A stretch of 64,000 nt of DNA from Xestospongia muta (lineage: Eukaryota > Porifera > Demospongiae > Haplosclerida > Petrosiidae), in NCBI GenBank assembly GCA_963693285.1, contig OY848917.1:11470192-11534191 (forward strand), written 5' to 3'. The position numbers were made by a program, and so were the translations under genes. Numbering within the stretch: position 1 is the stretch's first letter; every line of letters begins with the position of its first letter. This document shows positions 49,150-60,601 of this stretch, in pieces. Below the pieces are notes generated by a model. That model did not search any database. It was not told the origin of the DNA and saw only the letters and a list, made by a program, of their open reading frames with translations.

Positions 49150-50570
49150 TTTTTTATGAGCTTGGTTATATTCTCTAGTTGCTTTCTTTGCTGTAGCAAT
49201 ATGTTCTTGTGGTAGTTCGTACAATAAAAAAGACACGTTCCTCAGCAGCATTTGAATGAGGTATTGTGAGAATCAGCTGTGCCACTTGACTAAGTAAGAA
49301 AAACTCTGGATTGCCGTCTGCTCTTTTTCTACTAGAAAGATATGCCCAATTGACATCAGCTGAGAACAAGCTTGCTCTAGATTCTTCATCAACTGTTATT
49401 GTAGCCTTGTCCCAAACATCTGTAGGCACATCACTTTCATCTAGCAGCTAGAGCACTAAATCCTCGTTCACAACCAGAAGAGAAGATGCTATTTGGCCAA
49501 ATTAGGATAGCATACATGACTAGAGGCAGCAAGGTAGTGCAATACCTCCCTCACCGTTGTCATTTGCTTCAGACTGAATATGACCTCTTTCCATTCAGAA
49601 ACAGCAACGGTAATGATGAGCTAAGGTACTAATATGATTTCTACCATTAAAGTAGCAATCTGATGAGCTGGATGGAAATTTACTTGGCAAGAAGACTTCA
49701 CCAGCAGAAAGTATGTAGATGTCTTCATCTGGAAACCTTGCTGAAAGATTATCAAGTACTGCTTGAACAAAGTGTAATACAAATGTAGACAAAAAGGTAT
49801 CATCATCACAACAACCAGTTAGAGTTGTAGCAGATTGTTCTTCCCATTGAAGAAGTTCTTGCTGCCAATCGGCCCTTTTGCTTTCAGACATTCTTTTTAA
49901 TGTGGTGATGCTGTCCTTTGCTCTGGTAAGTGCTGGCTTGATGGAAGCTAAATTTTCAATTTGGAATGTTTTGACAGACATGAAAGGATTGGTAAAAATA
50001 CTCTAGCAACAAATTCATACTTACACAGAAGTGTAGAAAGACCCAAAGCTGTTGCATCACTGCTATCACTAGTTGCCAAATCTTGCAGAGCTAGAGCAAG
50101 TGGTTGTAATCTTTTTCTTACAACCTGAACTGCTTCATCACAGGCAAGACAATGTGTTTTCGAAGCTTAAGTGCTGGTCTGTTTTCAAGAGCCTCAAAAG
50201 TAGCTTGTAGCCTGCCTTGTCACTTAGCAGAGCCATGAAATAAACAAAAAGTGAGTTTATGTAATTTTTTAAACCTTTTAACTGGACTTACCATTTTAGC
50301 AGCTAGTATTACAACTAATGCTAGCCTATGTGGCACACAGTGTACACGTATTAAACAAATCCTTCAATTGAGCTGATACACCAGTATGAATTCCAGTCAT
50401 CATATTGGCTCCATCGCTACCAAGTCCTAATCCATGTTCGGATAGACTTTCTGAAATGCAGGAAACAATGGCATCAGAGGTCGCATCATTTAGCTCCTGC
50501 AGAGCAAGGAAAAAGGTATCTGTGGATGAAACCATAGTTAAGCATATGTGATAGCTTTAATATATATATA

Positions 50571-52780
50571 AGGTACACGCCCTTATTTTGAGCCACCTAA
50601 GCATTTTTCGGTTAATATTCTGAGCCATTATACTTCACTGCATAGATATGTATGTTATGAGCCACTGTTCGTATTATGAGTCATCCTGAAAGTTCTTCTT
50701 AAAACTTTTTATGTTACATTCACAACACTACATTAGAACACAACATAAATGAGTAGTACCAAGTAAACAAAAAACATCTTAACTTATGCAGTTAGGACAA
50801 GAGAAAAAATCTGGGATGTCAGACTCACTGACCCCTGTACATGGTAAGTCCCACCATGCTTTACAAGCGTCACACTGTATCCAAGTGGATCCATCATTAT
50901 TGTCTTTTCCATACACCAACCCACACATAGGGCATTCACCTTCACTCTCAGTGTCGTTTGTACTATTGGACAGAGATAGTTTTTGCAGATGTTTTTTGAG
51001 AATATCCACTCCTTTAGAAGCCCTTTGTCTTGTTTTACGTGTTGATCTCTTTGTCACTTTCGAAGCCTTGCCTCTTTTTTCTTTCTTCCTTTTTCAAGCT
51101 TATGCTCTTTCTTTTTCTCTTTGGCAATTTTCTCCTCCTCCTTTCCTTTTATCTCTAACAGAACTTCCTCATCAGTGATGCATGTTGCTTTGAAATGTAT
51201 AGCTTTCTTTTTTTTCGTTGTTTACCAACACGAGCTTTTGGTTCAGGAAGAGCAAGTATTTCACTGAGAGAGCTACTAGCTTCAGATTTCGCAGCTGTAC
51301 TGGGCAGGCCATTTCTGCTGCTATCAGTTGGTATGGAAGAAGAGGCAGGACCTGATGGAGCTTTTGGAGGGATTGTGTCAGGATGGTTTGTATGAAGCCA
51401 AGATACATACTTTTTGTCATAAATCTCATAACCTTCTTCATAGCTTTAAGTAAATTCTCGGTGCCAGACAGTGGTGAGGTATTACTTGTCAATTGTGCTT
51501 TGAAGGTGCTAGATCACGATCCTTTATCTCCCAAGGATTAAGCAGATACGTGCCAGATTTCTTGAATCCGGACATTATATTGATGGGTGTAATAGACTGA
51601 GGCCAGGCATCAGCCAAAAGAGAAGCAATAACATCTGTAGTAATCACTCTTCCTGGGTAATCTGTTATGTATTTTTTGCAATCCTTGAAGTAAAATGACT
51701 TCAGTGATTTGAAAACTCCTGCATCAAGTGGCTGTAGTAGATGAGTAATATGAGCACTATGAGCAGGAAGACAAAGCACGTGGATCTGATTTTTTTGAGC
51801 ATACTTTATTACTTCAACAGAAATATGTGATGCATGGCCATCAAGAATAAGCAAAATTGGTCTAGCAGGAGGTATCATTTCAGTTAAAAGCTTGAACCAA
51901 TCCATGAACAATTCAGCATTAACCTAGCCAGAATCACTACATCGAAAAGTAGTTCCAGCCAATGCACCTACTTTTCAACACATCTGTTATCCTTTTACGA
52001 GGATAAATAAGATATGGCATAGAAAAAACCGAGGCTGAAACACAAATTAAAATTGTATGGGTCTTACCCTTTTCTGCTGAAGTTATTGCCCACACATTGC
52101 GACACCCTAATCTCTGAAAAAACTCGTCCAGGCTTGTGGACAATGCAGATTACAGTTTCATCCATGTTGAAGATTTGCATCAGTTTAGATATAATATTCA
52201 GCCTAGCATAAAGAGCACCTAGTTTTGCGAAGTAGTCTTGAATTATGCACGGATTTGCACAGGCAGCACGTGAATGGGATAGAGATTGTGCTGACCGCAA
52301 AGTCAAATTGGGTGGCGAGATCTAAATCCATCTATCCAAGACCGTCTAGCACTTCCATTAGTGAAAGGGTGCTTCTGTGCAGATAATTCTGCAATTCTAA
52401 AAGCAATTCTAATGACATCATCCCGTGACAGGCCAAACCCCATTCATTTCTACCATTTACAGACTTATCCAAACACATAGTTCTATGCAGCACTGTATGT
52501 TAAGTAGTAGCAAAATTAACTCACAGGTTTATAGTTTTAAACGTTGAGGTACTCCGTCAGTGTCAAGTTTTGACAACTGTTTGACACAAACCACTGAAAG
52601 GTCAAAGTTCGCAATTTATGCGCATGCGTAAGTCCCTTAATCACACACAGCAGGAAACTTTTGTACTTCTAATTCCACAGGTGGACAGTTTTACTTGTAC
52701 CTAAACTTTCAGTACCAATTTCATAGGATTATGTGTAAGTGACTCATAATACCCCCGACTCACAATAGGGGCATATACCT
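50571..52780 (-). mobile_element. pogo/Tigger element nested in hAT element 3
   Basis: The ends match as inverted repeats: AGGTACACGCCCTTATTTTG from 50571, and AGGTATATGCCCCTATTGTG as the reverse complement ending at 52780. A TA lies on each side (50569-50570 and 52781-52782), the TA target duplication of the Tc1/mariner-pogo superfamily. Removing it rejoins the hAT frame at K-Q-L-F, showing that the pogo landed in an existing hAT gene. It is therefore younger than that hAT copy. Confidence 0.85.
50779..52440 (-). pseudogene. pogo transposase with C-terminal PHD-like zinc finger
   Basis: From 52440 the minus strand reads GFGLSRDDVIRIAFRIAEL, then FTNGSARRSWIDGF (CENP-B-type helix-turn-helix). 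After a shift it reads LTLRSAQSLSHSRA and FNMDETVICIVHKPGR (first catalytic D). Another shift gives VWAITSAEKGKTHTILICVS. Frame 51911-51489 gives LLILDGHASHIS (second D), CLPAHSAHITHLLQPLD and INIMSGFKKSGTYLLNPW. The end (51057-50779) carries GECPMCGLV, IQCDACKAWWDLPC and FFSCPNC, a Cys/His-rich PHD-like finger with six cysteines and the Trp before Cys typical of histone-tail readers. At least three frameshifts disable it. Confidence 0.85.
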
Positions 52781-53490
52781 TAAAAAGTTGCTTAGTTGTT
52801 GACAAATCTGTCGTTTCATCACAAATGATGCCATAGCATGGTGACTTTTGTAATTTGCAATAAGATCTGACTTAACTGAATCAGCTAGTATAGACAGAAA
52901 CTCCTCTATTATATGATGGCTTGTTGAAGTTGCATTGTTACCCTTATATAGAGTCTCTAAGAAGGGAAGGCCCAAATGTGATGGCAACTCTAGTAAGGGC
53001 TTATACTTAGTGATGTGAGGAATTTCTTCTTTGGCTAAAAAATATATGCAAGACATTGCTGCACAGATAGCATTTCCCTCAGCCTCCCAGCAATGTTAAA
53101 AAGCTTTTGGAACTCCAACATCACTCTCAGAACATTGTCTATCAAGTTCTTGTCGAACTACATCATTATGCATGTTGCTGTTTGCATGCCAATGTACTGA
53201 TTGCAACCTGAACAATGTACCTGGCTCAACAGACCAAATTTGTTTACCACTGGGAGCTAACTTATTCTTATTGTATTTTTCACAAAGCAAGCACATCATA
53301 CCTTGTTCTACCAGCTTCAGCCATGTTGTTAGAAGTGCAGCTGACAAGCTATTGCTAGCATTAGCAACCATTGGCCAGGGTGCAGGTTCTTTCCATGATT
53401 CTTAGAACTTTTGTGGCTTGTCATCACTATCTCTTATGCACTGCCTCTTTGATAAGGGAGATACAAGGCCACCAAATAAATCTGTTTGTT

Positions 53491-53739
53491 AGCCATAACC
53501 ACCAAAAACGATAATTTATCACATCTTTCGATGTAATAATTTTATTATTATTATCATGAATATTAATAAAATTGAGGGTGTGGTTTCCGTTTAAAGGTTC
53601 AAGTGCGATAAAATACTCGTATGACGCGCTTTGTGCTAAATTATTACCTGTGCAGAAAAAGTATCCGTCGAAGCGCGCTTATACGCGTCTAAAGGCGGAG
53701 GAAACAGTTTACTGGAGATATTCTAACTAGATCATAGAT
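53491..53739. other. spacer with GC-richer short repeats
   Basis: The segment 53570-53700 is locally GC-rich and contains 'atgacgcgctttgtgc' and 'gaagcgcgcttatacgcgtctaaag'. These are near-inverted pieces that may be ends of hAT element 3 or a BEN-gene 3' flank. No gene called. Confidence 0.35.
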
Positions 53740-55191
53740 GATGTTGTCTGTCTTACCATACAAGACCTGCATCAGTGAAGAGAGAAAATTGTTTTGACTA
53801 AATGTATTTGTTTCTGTATACTGGATTAAAAATTAAAGTCATTAATCTGACTTGAATACTAAAAGCTGATGTATCATCCACTATGACTTATATGTAACAA
53901 ACATTTTTGGTAAGTAATAAAACAAACTGGTACTTGTAATCAATATGCACTGTAGAAAAATGACTATTGGATATACTTTGTTAAAGAGAGTGACTTACAA
54001 CGAATGGCATCAATATCATCTTGTCTAAGAAGTTCCCTCCCTTCTGTTTCAGTGCAATTACCAGCTGAAAGTTCTTTAGTGAAAAAGACATCCATTAGCT
54101 TGAGTGCTAGCTGGCAAGAATCAGTAGATGCATTTTTTTAGCTTTTACAGCCAGTTGGCTGAAGCCATCTATGACAACACATTGTTCCTTTAAATTTGGG
54201 TCTGCTAACACACATAGAACTATAAAAATAAATGCATTTAAGTTACATGTAGTCATAAACATAGCAGCCATCCTCTGAACTCTAACAAGTGAGGACTGGG
54301 GTAGGCATTGGAATGGGAATTGGTGATGTAAAACTTGATGACAATGATAGGTCGTGAGAGCTTTCAGAAAGTGCCCTGTCATAACATTCAACAGTATATA
54401 GTATGTTTCTTTAGATCTTTCACTTCCTTTGTTAATGATGACACCTGAGAAATGAGTGTATGCATCATTGTTGTTAGTCCTGTTTGGTACTAATAGCAAA
54501 AAAATGAAAGCATGCAATCTCATTAGAACCAAACCCACTTGAGGAGGGTGAAACAAGACTTCGCTCCCAGCTTTATGCTTGAAATAACAATAAATCAAAG
54601 TATATTTTAAAGATAATTTACTTGTGAAAACAAAAATGGATGGGGGAAGACTGATGTATTATTACCTGGAGAAATCACCTTGTCCTATATAGTGATAAAT
54701 TACACAATATTATAAAATATATTACTTGAGGAATTTTGAATTGGCAGGCATTAGTAAATTCACCTCCATGATACTAGATTAAAATATTGTATAAACAAAA
54801 ATGGTTATAAACACTATATTTATAAAATATACCTGAGGAGTGTAAGGACCAAATGGCAACAAAAAGGAAGACTGTGGAGATAGTGAAAGGACGTTTGGTG
54901 GGATGGATGTCATCTGAATGTCCTCTGATCCTGAAATTGAAAGAATATCTCTTGATGTTTTAACATTTAGTGTTTGCCTAGCTTTTTCCTTCACTATTTT
55001 AGTAGAATTCACTTAGACTTAGTTCTCTGCATGAGGAGGGAAAAGACAAACAACAAATTATCAGTGAGAGGTTAAGAACATCTTTTGACATTAATAATCC
55101 TTTAGACTCATTTCAATACATTTCAATTCTGAACAATAGCTTTAAATGAACATGTGTTGAATATAATGCACCTCCGCGCATTCCTGCTCGC

Positions 55192-55200
55192 TATAAAAGG
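55192..55200 (+). promoter_or_regulatory. TATA box (TATAAAAGG)
   Basis: A strong TATAAAAGGGGGG in a locally GC-richer stretch, 45 bp before an ATG (55245). It lies inside a large intron of the minus-strand BEN gene, so it would drive a separate plus-strand transcript. Confidence 0.45.
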
Positions 55201-55244
55201 GGGGTGTGCTGCCTGGAAGAAAGTGACGCCTACCAAAGAGTGAG

Positions 55245-55349
55245 ATGGCGCAATATTCAAACCTAGATATCGTTCTAGATAATAGCCATACCAACCTGAA
55301 CAAGCCACGCAAAACATCTATAACAGTTGTAATAGACTATTACAACTGA
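55245..55349 (+). CDS. 34-codon ORF behind a TATA box
   Basis: ATG at 55245 (context GAGATGG) opens MAQYSNLDIVLDNSHTNLNK, then ITVVIDYYN and TGA at 55347. No family recognised. It may be the first exon of something longer, a short leader peptide, or chance. The only support is the TATA box at the right distance. Confidence 0.25.
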   Translation: MAQYSNLDIVLDNSHTNLNKPRKTSITVVIDYYN

Positions 55350-55400
55350 TAGTTAGCTCTAGGTACAAACACATGTTACCTCAATTACACGGTTGATAAT

Positions 55401-55448
55401 AATAGATAACAACTTTATTGCTGTAATAGATAACAACTTTATTGCTGT
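55401..55448. repeat. two perfect 24-bp tandem units
   Basis: The unit aatagataacaactttattg+ctgt is present twice back to back, identical, so it is a recent slip or duplication. Confidence 0.9.
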
Positions 55449-55919
55449 ACTGAATTATACATGGCAGAATCAAAGATGGCTAACACAAGACCATAGTTGT
55501 CTAAATGAGATTGCCCAGCAGGAGTTAGAACTTTTCTAACATGGTCCAACCTTCTCTTGAACACCTTCTTCCCCTTAGACTGTCAAAGTCTTTCACAAGA
55601 GAAAGTTACACGTTTTCTACTGTTCGCCCAGAAACTTACACGTATCCAAAAAAACAAGAATATCTACACTGAACATAAGCATAATATTAATTAAACAGCT
55701 GTTGCAACAGCTACAGCAAGTGTATATTATGATGTAAACAGGAAAAGAAACACAGTTTTCATTTTTTTATATTGAAAAGTTTTGTGTGTGTCATTTTGTG
55801 GGCAAACCAGCCCCCTTTTATACTGTGCATGCTCATTTAAAGTGGCAGCCTTGTTGATGGTATAAAATCTCTCACCCTGCCTTGTCAGGAAGTGGGATTT
55901 TATACTATGCTACATGAAT
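55449..55919. other. no feature seen
   Basis: Intron-like sequence of the BEN-domain gene. No repeat or gene recognised. Confidence 0.3.
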
Positions 55920-56989
55920 TAACTACATTAAGTAACATATAACCTTAGCTTCTGAGGTGAGATCAAGCTCATAAAGTACTGAATCAGAATCAGAATCCAA
56001 GTTGTATGGATATTCTGATCTTGAACGCTTAGCCTTCTAAATGAAGTACATATTACTGTAAGGCATGTCATTCTGCCAATTAGGAAAACCAATGATTCTG
56101 ATATACCAAAGAAGCTATCTTACTTGAACCAATACTCTGTCAAGGACTCTTGAATGGGGTCCTTTTTCTTGGTGTATCTATAACAAGAAATACATAGACT
56201 AACATAATTTATTGTAAAGTAGAAAATTGCTATTAAAATGCTGGCCAAAGATATTGCAAATTATATAGACTACAAAAATCCTAATGTTTATCTAACACAA
56301 TACCAGGAATCTTGGCATTTTGCCCTTTTTTTGATTTACCTGATTACTAAATGTTAGTATACAATTGATTATATTAATAATATTACCTTTAGATTTTTGG
56401 CTGAAATCTTTTAGAAAAGACACTGGGGGTAACTCGAATTCATCTGCAACTATAGGATTAATCGACAACTCATTCATGATCTAACATTATTTACAAATAT
56501 ACCTGTTGTAATGCTATCATCTAATTGTTCTGAGAAAGCTTCTGTCTGTGGGACTGAGTCAAATAAAGCTTCCTTAACATGCAGCAATTTTTGCATTTCT
56601 TACATACGTACCTATAAGAAATATCCTAATCACAAGCATGAGTTATTAAAATTACCTCTTGCATTTACTTCAGTACGAAAGGATTTTCCATGCTATAGGG
56701 TGCTACAAATACTTCCTACTGTAATATCACGGATATCAACTCCTTCAGATGGTATGATATGTTTGTTTGGTACAACATCATACAGAACATCATCTTAATT
56801 CTTTCAATGCCCAAGAAATGTTATCAGAGATGTTAAAAACTAAAAACTTTGACCCACTGCATTTATTTTTAAAATGAAATATAGCTACAGAACGTTTATT
56901 ATATATATTATATATATGTGTCTTACAAGATCAAACAGCAGGACATTGTAAGCAAAATAATAGCAATGCACTAAAATTAAAGCTTGTTG

Positions 56990-57276
56990 CTTTTGTCTGT
57001 TGGTAAGGTTTCCAGGACACAAACACTTCTAGGTTGCTAAACTACTTATCCTTTTAATTCTGAGACAATACTATATAATGGTTGTGGTATTCTACTACAC
57101 CACAATAGTTAGGATGTAATCTCAATAGAACCAATGATCATTGAATAATAAATAACCAAAAGGTATTAGTAACAGAATAGGAACGGAATGACAACTTAAC
57201 TGTATTACAAAATCATAAGGATTATATAGTAGTAGTTATTACAATTAGTTAATAAACATTAATATTAAGTCACTAC
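56990..57276 (-). repeat. probable 3' LTR of the Gypsy element
   Basis: The pol frame on the minus strand ends in a purine-rich tract (ATGGAAGGAGGAGG at 57277-57290) directly followed by TGTAGTGACTT. This is the arrangement of polypurine tract plus LTR start (TG...). The LTR would run down to about 56990, where the sequence reads CCTTACCAACA. No second LTR is in the window, so the far border is a guess. Confidence 0.5.
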
Positions 57277-58960
57277 ACCTCCTCCTTCCATAGTTCGAGA
57301 CAGGGGAGGGGTAAATCGGTTTGGAGGGCGTCTTAGTCTATTAGATCTTTGAATTGATAAAGTTGAGGATGGAGGAACATTCCTATTGGTAACTTGACTT
57401 GAAGTGTAGCTTCTTGAACTGTCAAGGTTCTGCAGAGGAACCATAGGTAATGGAAAACTGTCAAAGTCCATGTCATCCAATGGTTTACATACATCATCTG
57501 CTATGTGACGTGCCCTTAATTGGTCCTTGTGTCTTCGCTACTCTAAATTGTCAATCGTTTTCACTACATATGACAATGGTCCTTAGATTTTTTATAATAG
57601 TTGCTGGTATCCATTTTTCTTTACTTCCACCATAGCTTCTTGTATACACTTTATCTCCAACAATAAAATGGTGACAAATACGTCCTGTATTAACATTTTT
57701 TCTGCTGTTCTTGCTTATGTAAAACCTTTTGTCCTACATTTGGGAAGACTTTATCAAGGGTAGAACAAATTTGGCGGCCCATGAGGAGTTCAGACAGTGA
57801 AACACCTGTTGTGGAATGGGGAATAACCCTGTAATGCAAAAGAAACTTATTCAAATGTGCAGTAATGTCTTCCCCTTCCTTTAATGAGTCTAGGGCTCTC
57901 TTAATAACTTGAACTGCACATTCAGCTAGTCCATTAGCTGCTGGATGGTACGGTGAAGTTAAATGTATGATGAATACCATTGTGACTAGTGAATTCCTTA
58001 AATTCCTCACTAGCAAAACCAGTACCGTTATCAGTGACTAATTGTTCTGATATGCCGTGTGTAGCAAACACTGACTGAAGGACTGCAATAGTGGTACTAG
58101 CTGAAGTAGATGGAACAACTTCAGTATCAATCCACTTTAAGTGGGCGTCTACAATAATCAACAGGATCTTTCCAGCCACTGGGCCTGCACAGTCTATATG
58201 AACATGAGCCCAAAGTCTACTTGGCCATTCGCAAGGGTGAATCGGACGGAGCCTTGGTGGGAGTATTATAAGTTTCTTCACATGATTGGCAAATGTTTAA
58301 CTTTCTCTTCAATTGCTTGATCCAACCCAGGGACCATACAAAATTGTGAGCGAGGCGTTTCATGCGTGATAAAACACCTCGCTCACAGTTTTGTATGGTG
58401 TAATTCCGGGATTCTACCAGGTGGGGTATAATAACACGAGTTCCCCATAAGAGACATCCTTGATGTATGCTCAGTTCATGTTTCCGCTGATAGTATGGTT
58501 GTAAACCATCCTTGTTGTACCTGGCGATACACCTTCGATAATAGTGGGTCTGTTTCAGTCCATAACCTAATTTGATTTGCTGTGACAATAGCATGTGAGA
58601 GATGGTTAATGAGAAACACTGGATCTCCTGGGTCAGATACAGTTGGGGGGCTTTCTGGTATTGGCACTCGACTGAGAGTATCAGCATTCGCCATTTTGGA
58701 TCCTGGACAGTACTGCATTGTATAATCTTAGCTGCTTAAGGTGAGTGCCCAACGTTGAACTCTGGATGAAGCCAATACTGGTACTTACCGAGATTCTGAA
58801 GAGAGAGGTTTGAGTGGTTGATGATGAGAAAAAATTGTAAATTTCTGTCTAATGACAAACTGGTGAAAACGTTTTACACCAAAAACAATGGCTAATCCTT
58901 CCATTTACAAGTGACAGTACTTCTTCTCGGCTGTGGATAAGGTGCGAGATACATAGGCAA
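57265..58960 (-). pseudogene. Ty3/Gypsy pol: RNase H, integrase, C-terminus
   Basis: Read downward: RTLSTAEKKYCHL, LAIVFGVKRFHQFV and VLASSRVQRWALTL (RNase H, 58955-58740), then YCPGSKMANADTLSRVPIPE (58718). The integrase zinc-finger region follows (LLWGTRVIIPHL, LNICQSCEETYN; H and C pairs partly kept), then the catalytic core HVHIDCAGPVAGKILLIIVD (first D) and LVTDNGTGFASEEF (second D). After a shift the third acid lies in the AECAVQVIKRAL area, where the usual E is in AEC. It ends with the chromodomain-free tail (SNRLRRPPNRFTPPL) at 57265. Several stops and shifts. The RT part 5' of RNase H is missing; sequence above 58.98 kb is a pogo fragment. Confidence 0.85.
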
Positions 58961-58972
58961 TTAATTGGTCTG

Positions 58973-59456
58973 TCACTTCCATCCTCCAGGAGAAGTAAAT
59001 GTATGCTGTAACCTCAGCCATGCATTATAATGGGTATTGGTATCAATATCATAACCTTCCTCTTGTCTTCTATATTTTGCTTCTTCAGCAGTAAATACGT
59101 CATCTTCCGTTATTGTGTCATCATTGTTCCTCTCTGGTGACAGTAATGAATCATAATATAATGGATCATAAGATGACATCCTACTTAATGATCTTAACTT
59201 AATGATCTTAACTTTGATAGATTAGAAGGACTTAAATCACATGAATGAAATCATGTGTGAAATGAGACGAATGATCGTCCATTAGTATCAATAATGGACG
59301 AGTTGGTGGGGCATATCTTAGGAAATGAAAAGTAAACCAATCAGAGAAAATTTCTTTGTTGATCCAACCACTTTCAGACAAACCATACATTGTTCCTGGA
59401 ACTTCCCCTACATCCATTCCATCTTGTAGTGTTTGCAATTTAAAAATGAAAGGCAC
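58973..59456 (-). pseudogene. pogo/Tigger transposase fragment
   Basis: Minus-strand 59456-59232 reads GTMYGLSESGWINKEIF, then DWFTFHFLRYA and PLLILMDDHSSHF, the second catalytic block of pogo-type DDE enzymes. 59179-58973 reads FTAEEAKYRRQEEGYDIDT, a charged C-terminal segment of such proteins. It is cut on the left by the Gypsy element and on the right by a terminal-repeat element, and it lacks the N-terminus and the first D. It differs from the pogo at 50.6-52.8 kb (D-D-H rather than D-G-H), so it is another lineage. Confidence 0.75.
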
Positions 59457-60320
59457 TAAAGTGCCGAACCTCGCTGCAGTTTCTAAGTTATTTGTAAATG
59501 CTATGCCAGCTTAGGCCCAGCTATGATGTTACTAGGTAGCATTACAAAAAATTTATTAATATTCTAGGTGTGGTCACACTAATCAATATTTCATATACAA
59601 AATTGATTGTAGCTTGAAGATGAAACGTTCTTTGGAAACGTCTCGTAGTACAAATATAAATCGATATATTATCTATTAGTACCAGTTTTTTCAGTACTTT
59701 GAGACTGTTTCTGAATGCGTCACTTTGCTCTAAGTCCATGCACAATCTTGAAAACACTTTTCGGAACTTTTGTGACGATTACTTCCACCAACTGCATTCT
59801 GTCTTGCGGGTGCTTCTTTGTGTAACTTGACTGATGATGTAACAACTTGTCCTATTATGACATTAGTAAGTGTCATAGAGTTAATAATGATAGGTTTTGG
59901 TTTAGGATTTAGGTGATGTCATCATATATTATGACATCACTATGTGTCATTTCATTATGATGTCACCATAGTCAAGTTAACCACCCTGTCTTGCTGATGT
60001 GTATTCCTCTAAGATACACATACTAAAAATCTCCACATTCATTTTTTTACTTTTCCAGAAACGGCATTTTGACTTCTGCAGCTTGAAAATTCTTTTGTGA
60101 GTTTTAAGCTTTCGTTTTCCATGAGGATGTTCTTGATACTACTGTTGTAAAGTCCACACATTTTTCTATTGTTTGCTAAACCTTGGTAGCTGCTAACCCT
60201 TCCCTTGCCAAGTTATAGTAGTTCAAAAACAATCCCCAGTAACAGGCTGCACACACACACACACACTGACAGACCACAGTAATCTCACTTTGCACCCATG
60301 CGCAGCAAGGTTAATAAAAG
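59450..60320 (-). repeat. terminal-repeat element family, copy B (longest)
   Basis: In reverse orientation this copy follows copy A (17.76-18.48 kb): 'ggcactaaagtgccgaacctcgctgcag' at the left and 'tgcgcagcaaggttaata' at the right. They also share inner blocks such as 'ccaaagaacgtttcatcttcaag' and 'ttttcaagattgt.c.tggactt'. It carries about 150 extra bases (59850-60000) including a perfect palindrome. Non-coding. Inserted against the pogo fragment. Confidence 0.75.
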
Positions 60321-60552
60321 TAAGGAAGACAATCTCATATGTATAGAATATCAAGTTTATGAGAAGCTATATCAACTACAGTAACCTCACTTATGTGCCC
60401 ACCTGAGCTAGGTTGACCAGCATAGTGCTTTATCAGGCTCACTTATCTCATTAAATAATATACATAGGAGGAGCTTGGTCTGGCTTAAGTGTTTTTGCTG
60501 ACATAGGTGGACCTTGTTTAGGGCAGGTTGATGCTTGTGTAAGTCTGAATGC
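60321..60552. other. upstream region of the small plus-strand gene
   Basis: A second, eroded end of the terminal-repeat family ('acagtaacctcacttatgtgcccacctgagctaggttgacc') lies at 60376-60418. No gene. Confidence 0.4.
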
Positions 60553-60560
60553 TATATAAA
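60553..60560 (+). promoter_or_regulatory. TATA box (TATATAAA)
   Basis: GCTATATAAAGGAATGG lies 42-49 bp before the ATG at 60602. The same TATATAAAG-to-ATG arrangement recurs twice at 61.5 and 62.06 kb, supporting it as a real promoter style here. Confidence 0.6.
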
Positions 60561-60601
60561 GGAATGGAAATGATAGATTGACCACAATAAAAATACAAAG
60601 A

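Larger units (their letters stand above)
49150..53490 (-). mobile_element. hAT element 3, split by a pogo insertion
   Basis: Minus-strand coding runs from about 53485 (LFGGLVSPLSKRQC) through a zinc-finger-like MMCLLCEKYNKNK (53371-53096). It continues through YFLAKEEIPHITKYKPLLEL and, after a one-base shift, IICDETTDLSTTKQL at 52800. It is interrupted by the pogo element (50571-52780) and resumes at 50535 with FLALQELNDATSDAIVSCI and HGLGLGSDGANMMTG, the hAT catalytic segment. It ends at 49429-49175 with LILTIPHSNAAEERVFFIV, the dimerisation motif. Stops and shifts are present in every segment. The family resembles the DUF4371-like/ZNF862-like hATs. Terminal repeats were not identified, so outer borders are approximate. 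Confidence 0.8.
53740..56793 (-). pseudogene. BEN-domain gene, multi-exon, probably broken
   Basis: Minus-strand exons join in phase 1: 56656-56793 (VPNKHIIPSEGVDIRDITVG, then a TAG where W would fit before HGKSFRTEV), 56503-56598 (LLHVKEALFDSVPQTEAFSE) and about 56397-56440 (DEFELPPVSFLKDFSQKS). Later come DTPRKRTPFKSP with a TGA (56178-56120), YNLDSDSDSVLYELDL (56037-55950), 55012-54832 (SRDILSISGSEDIQM), and 54598-54107. The last runs, after a shift in an A7 run, into QLALKLMDVFFTKELSAGNC and GRELLRQDDIDAIR, the core helices of a BEN domain (about 54125-54000). BEN domains bind DNA or partners in chromatin and are also found in mobile elements. Two stops and one shift argue for a pseudogene, or assembly errors. 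Confidence 0.6.
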
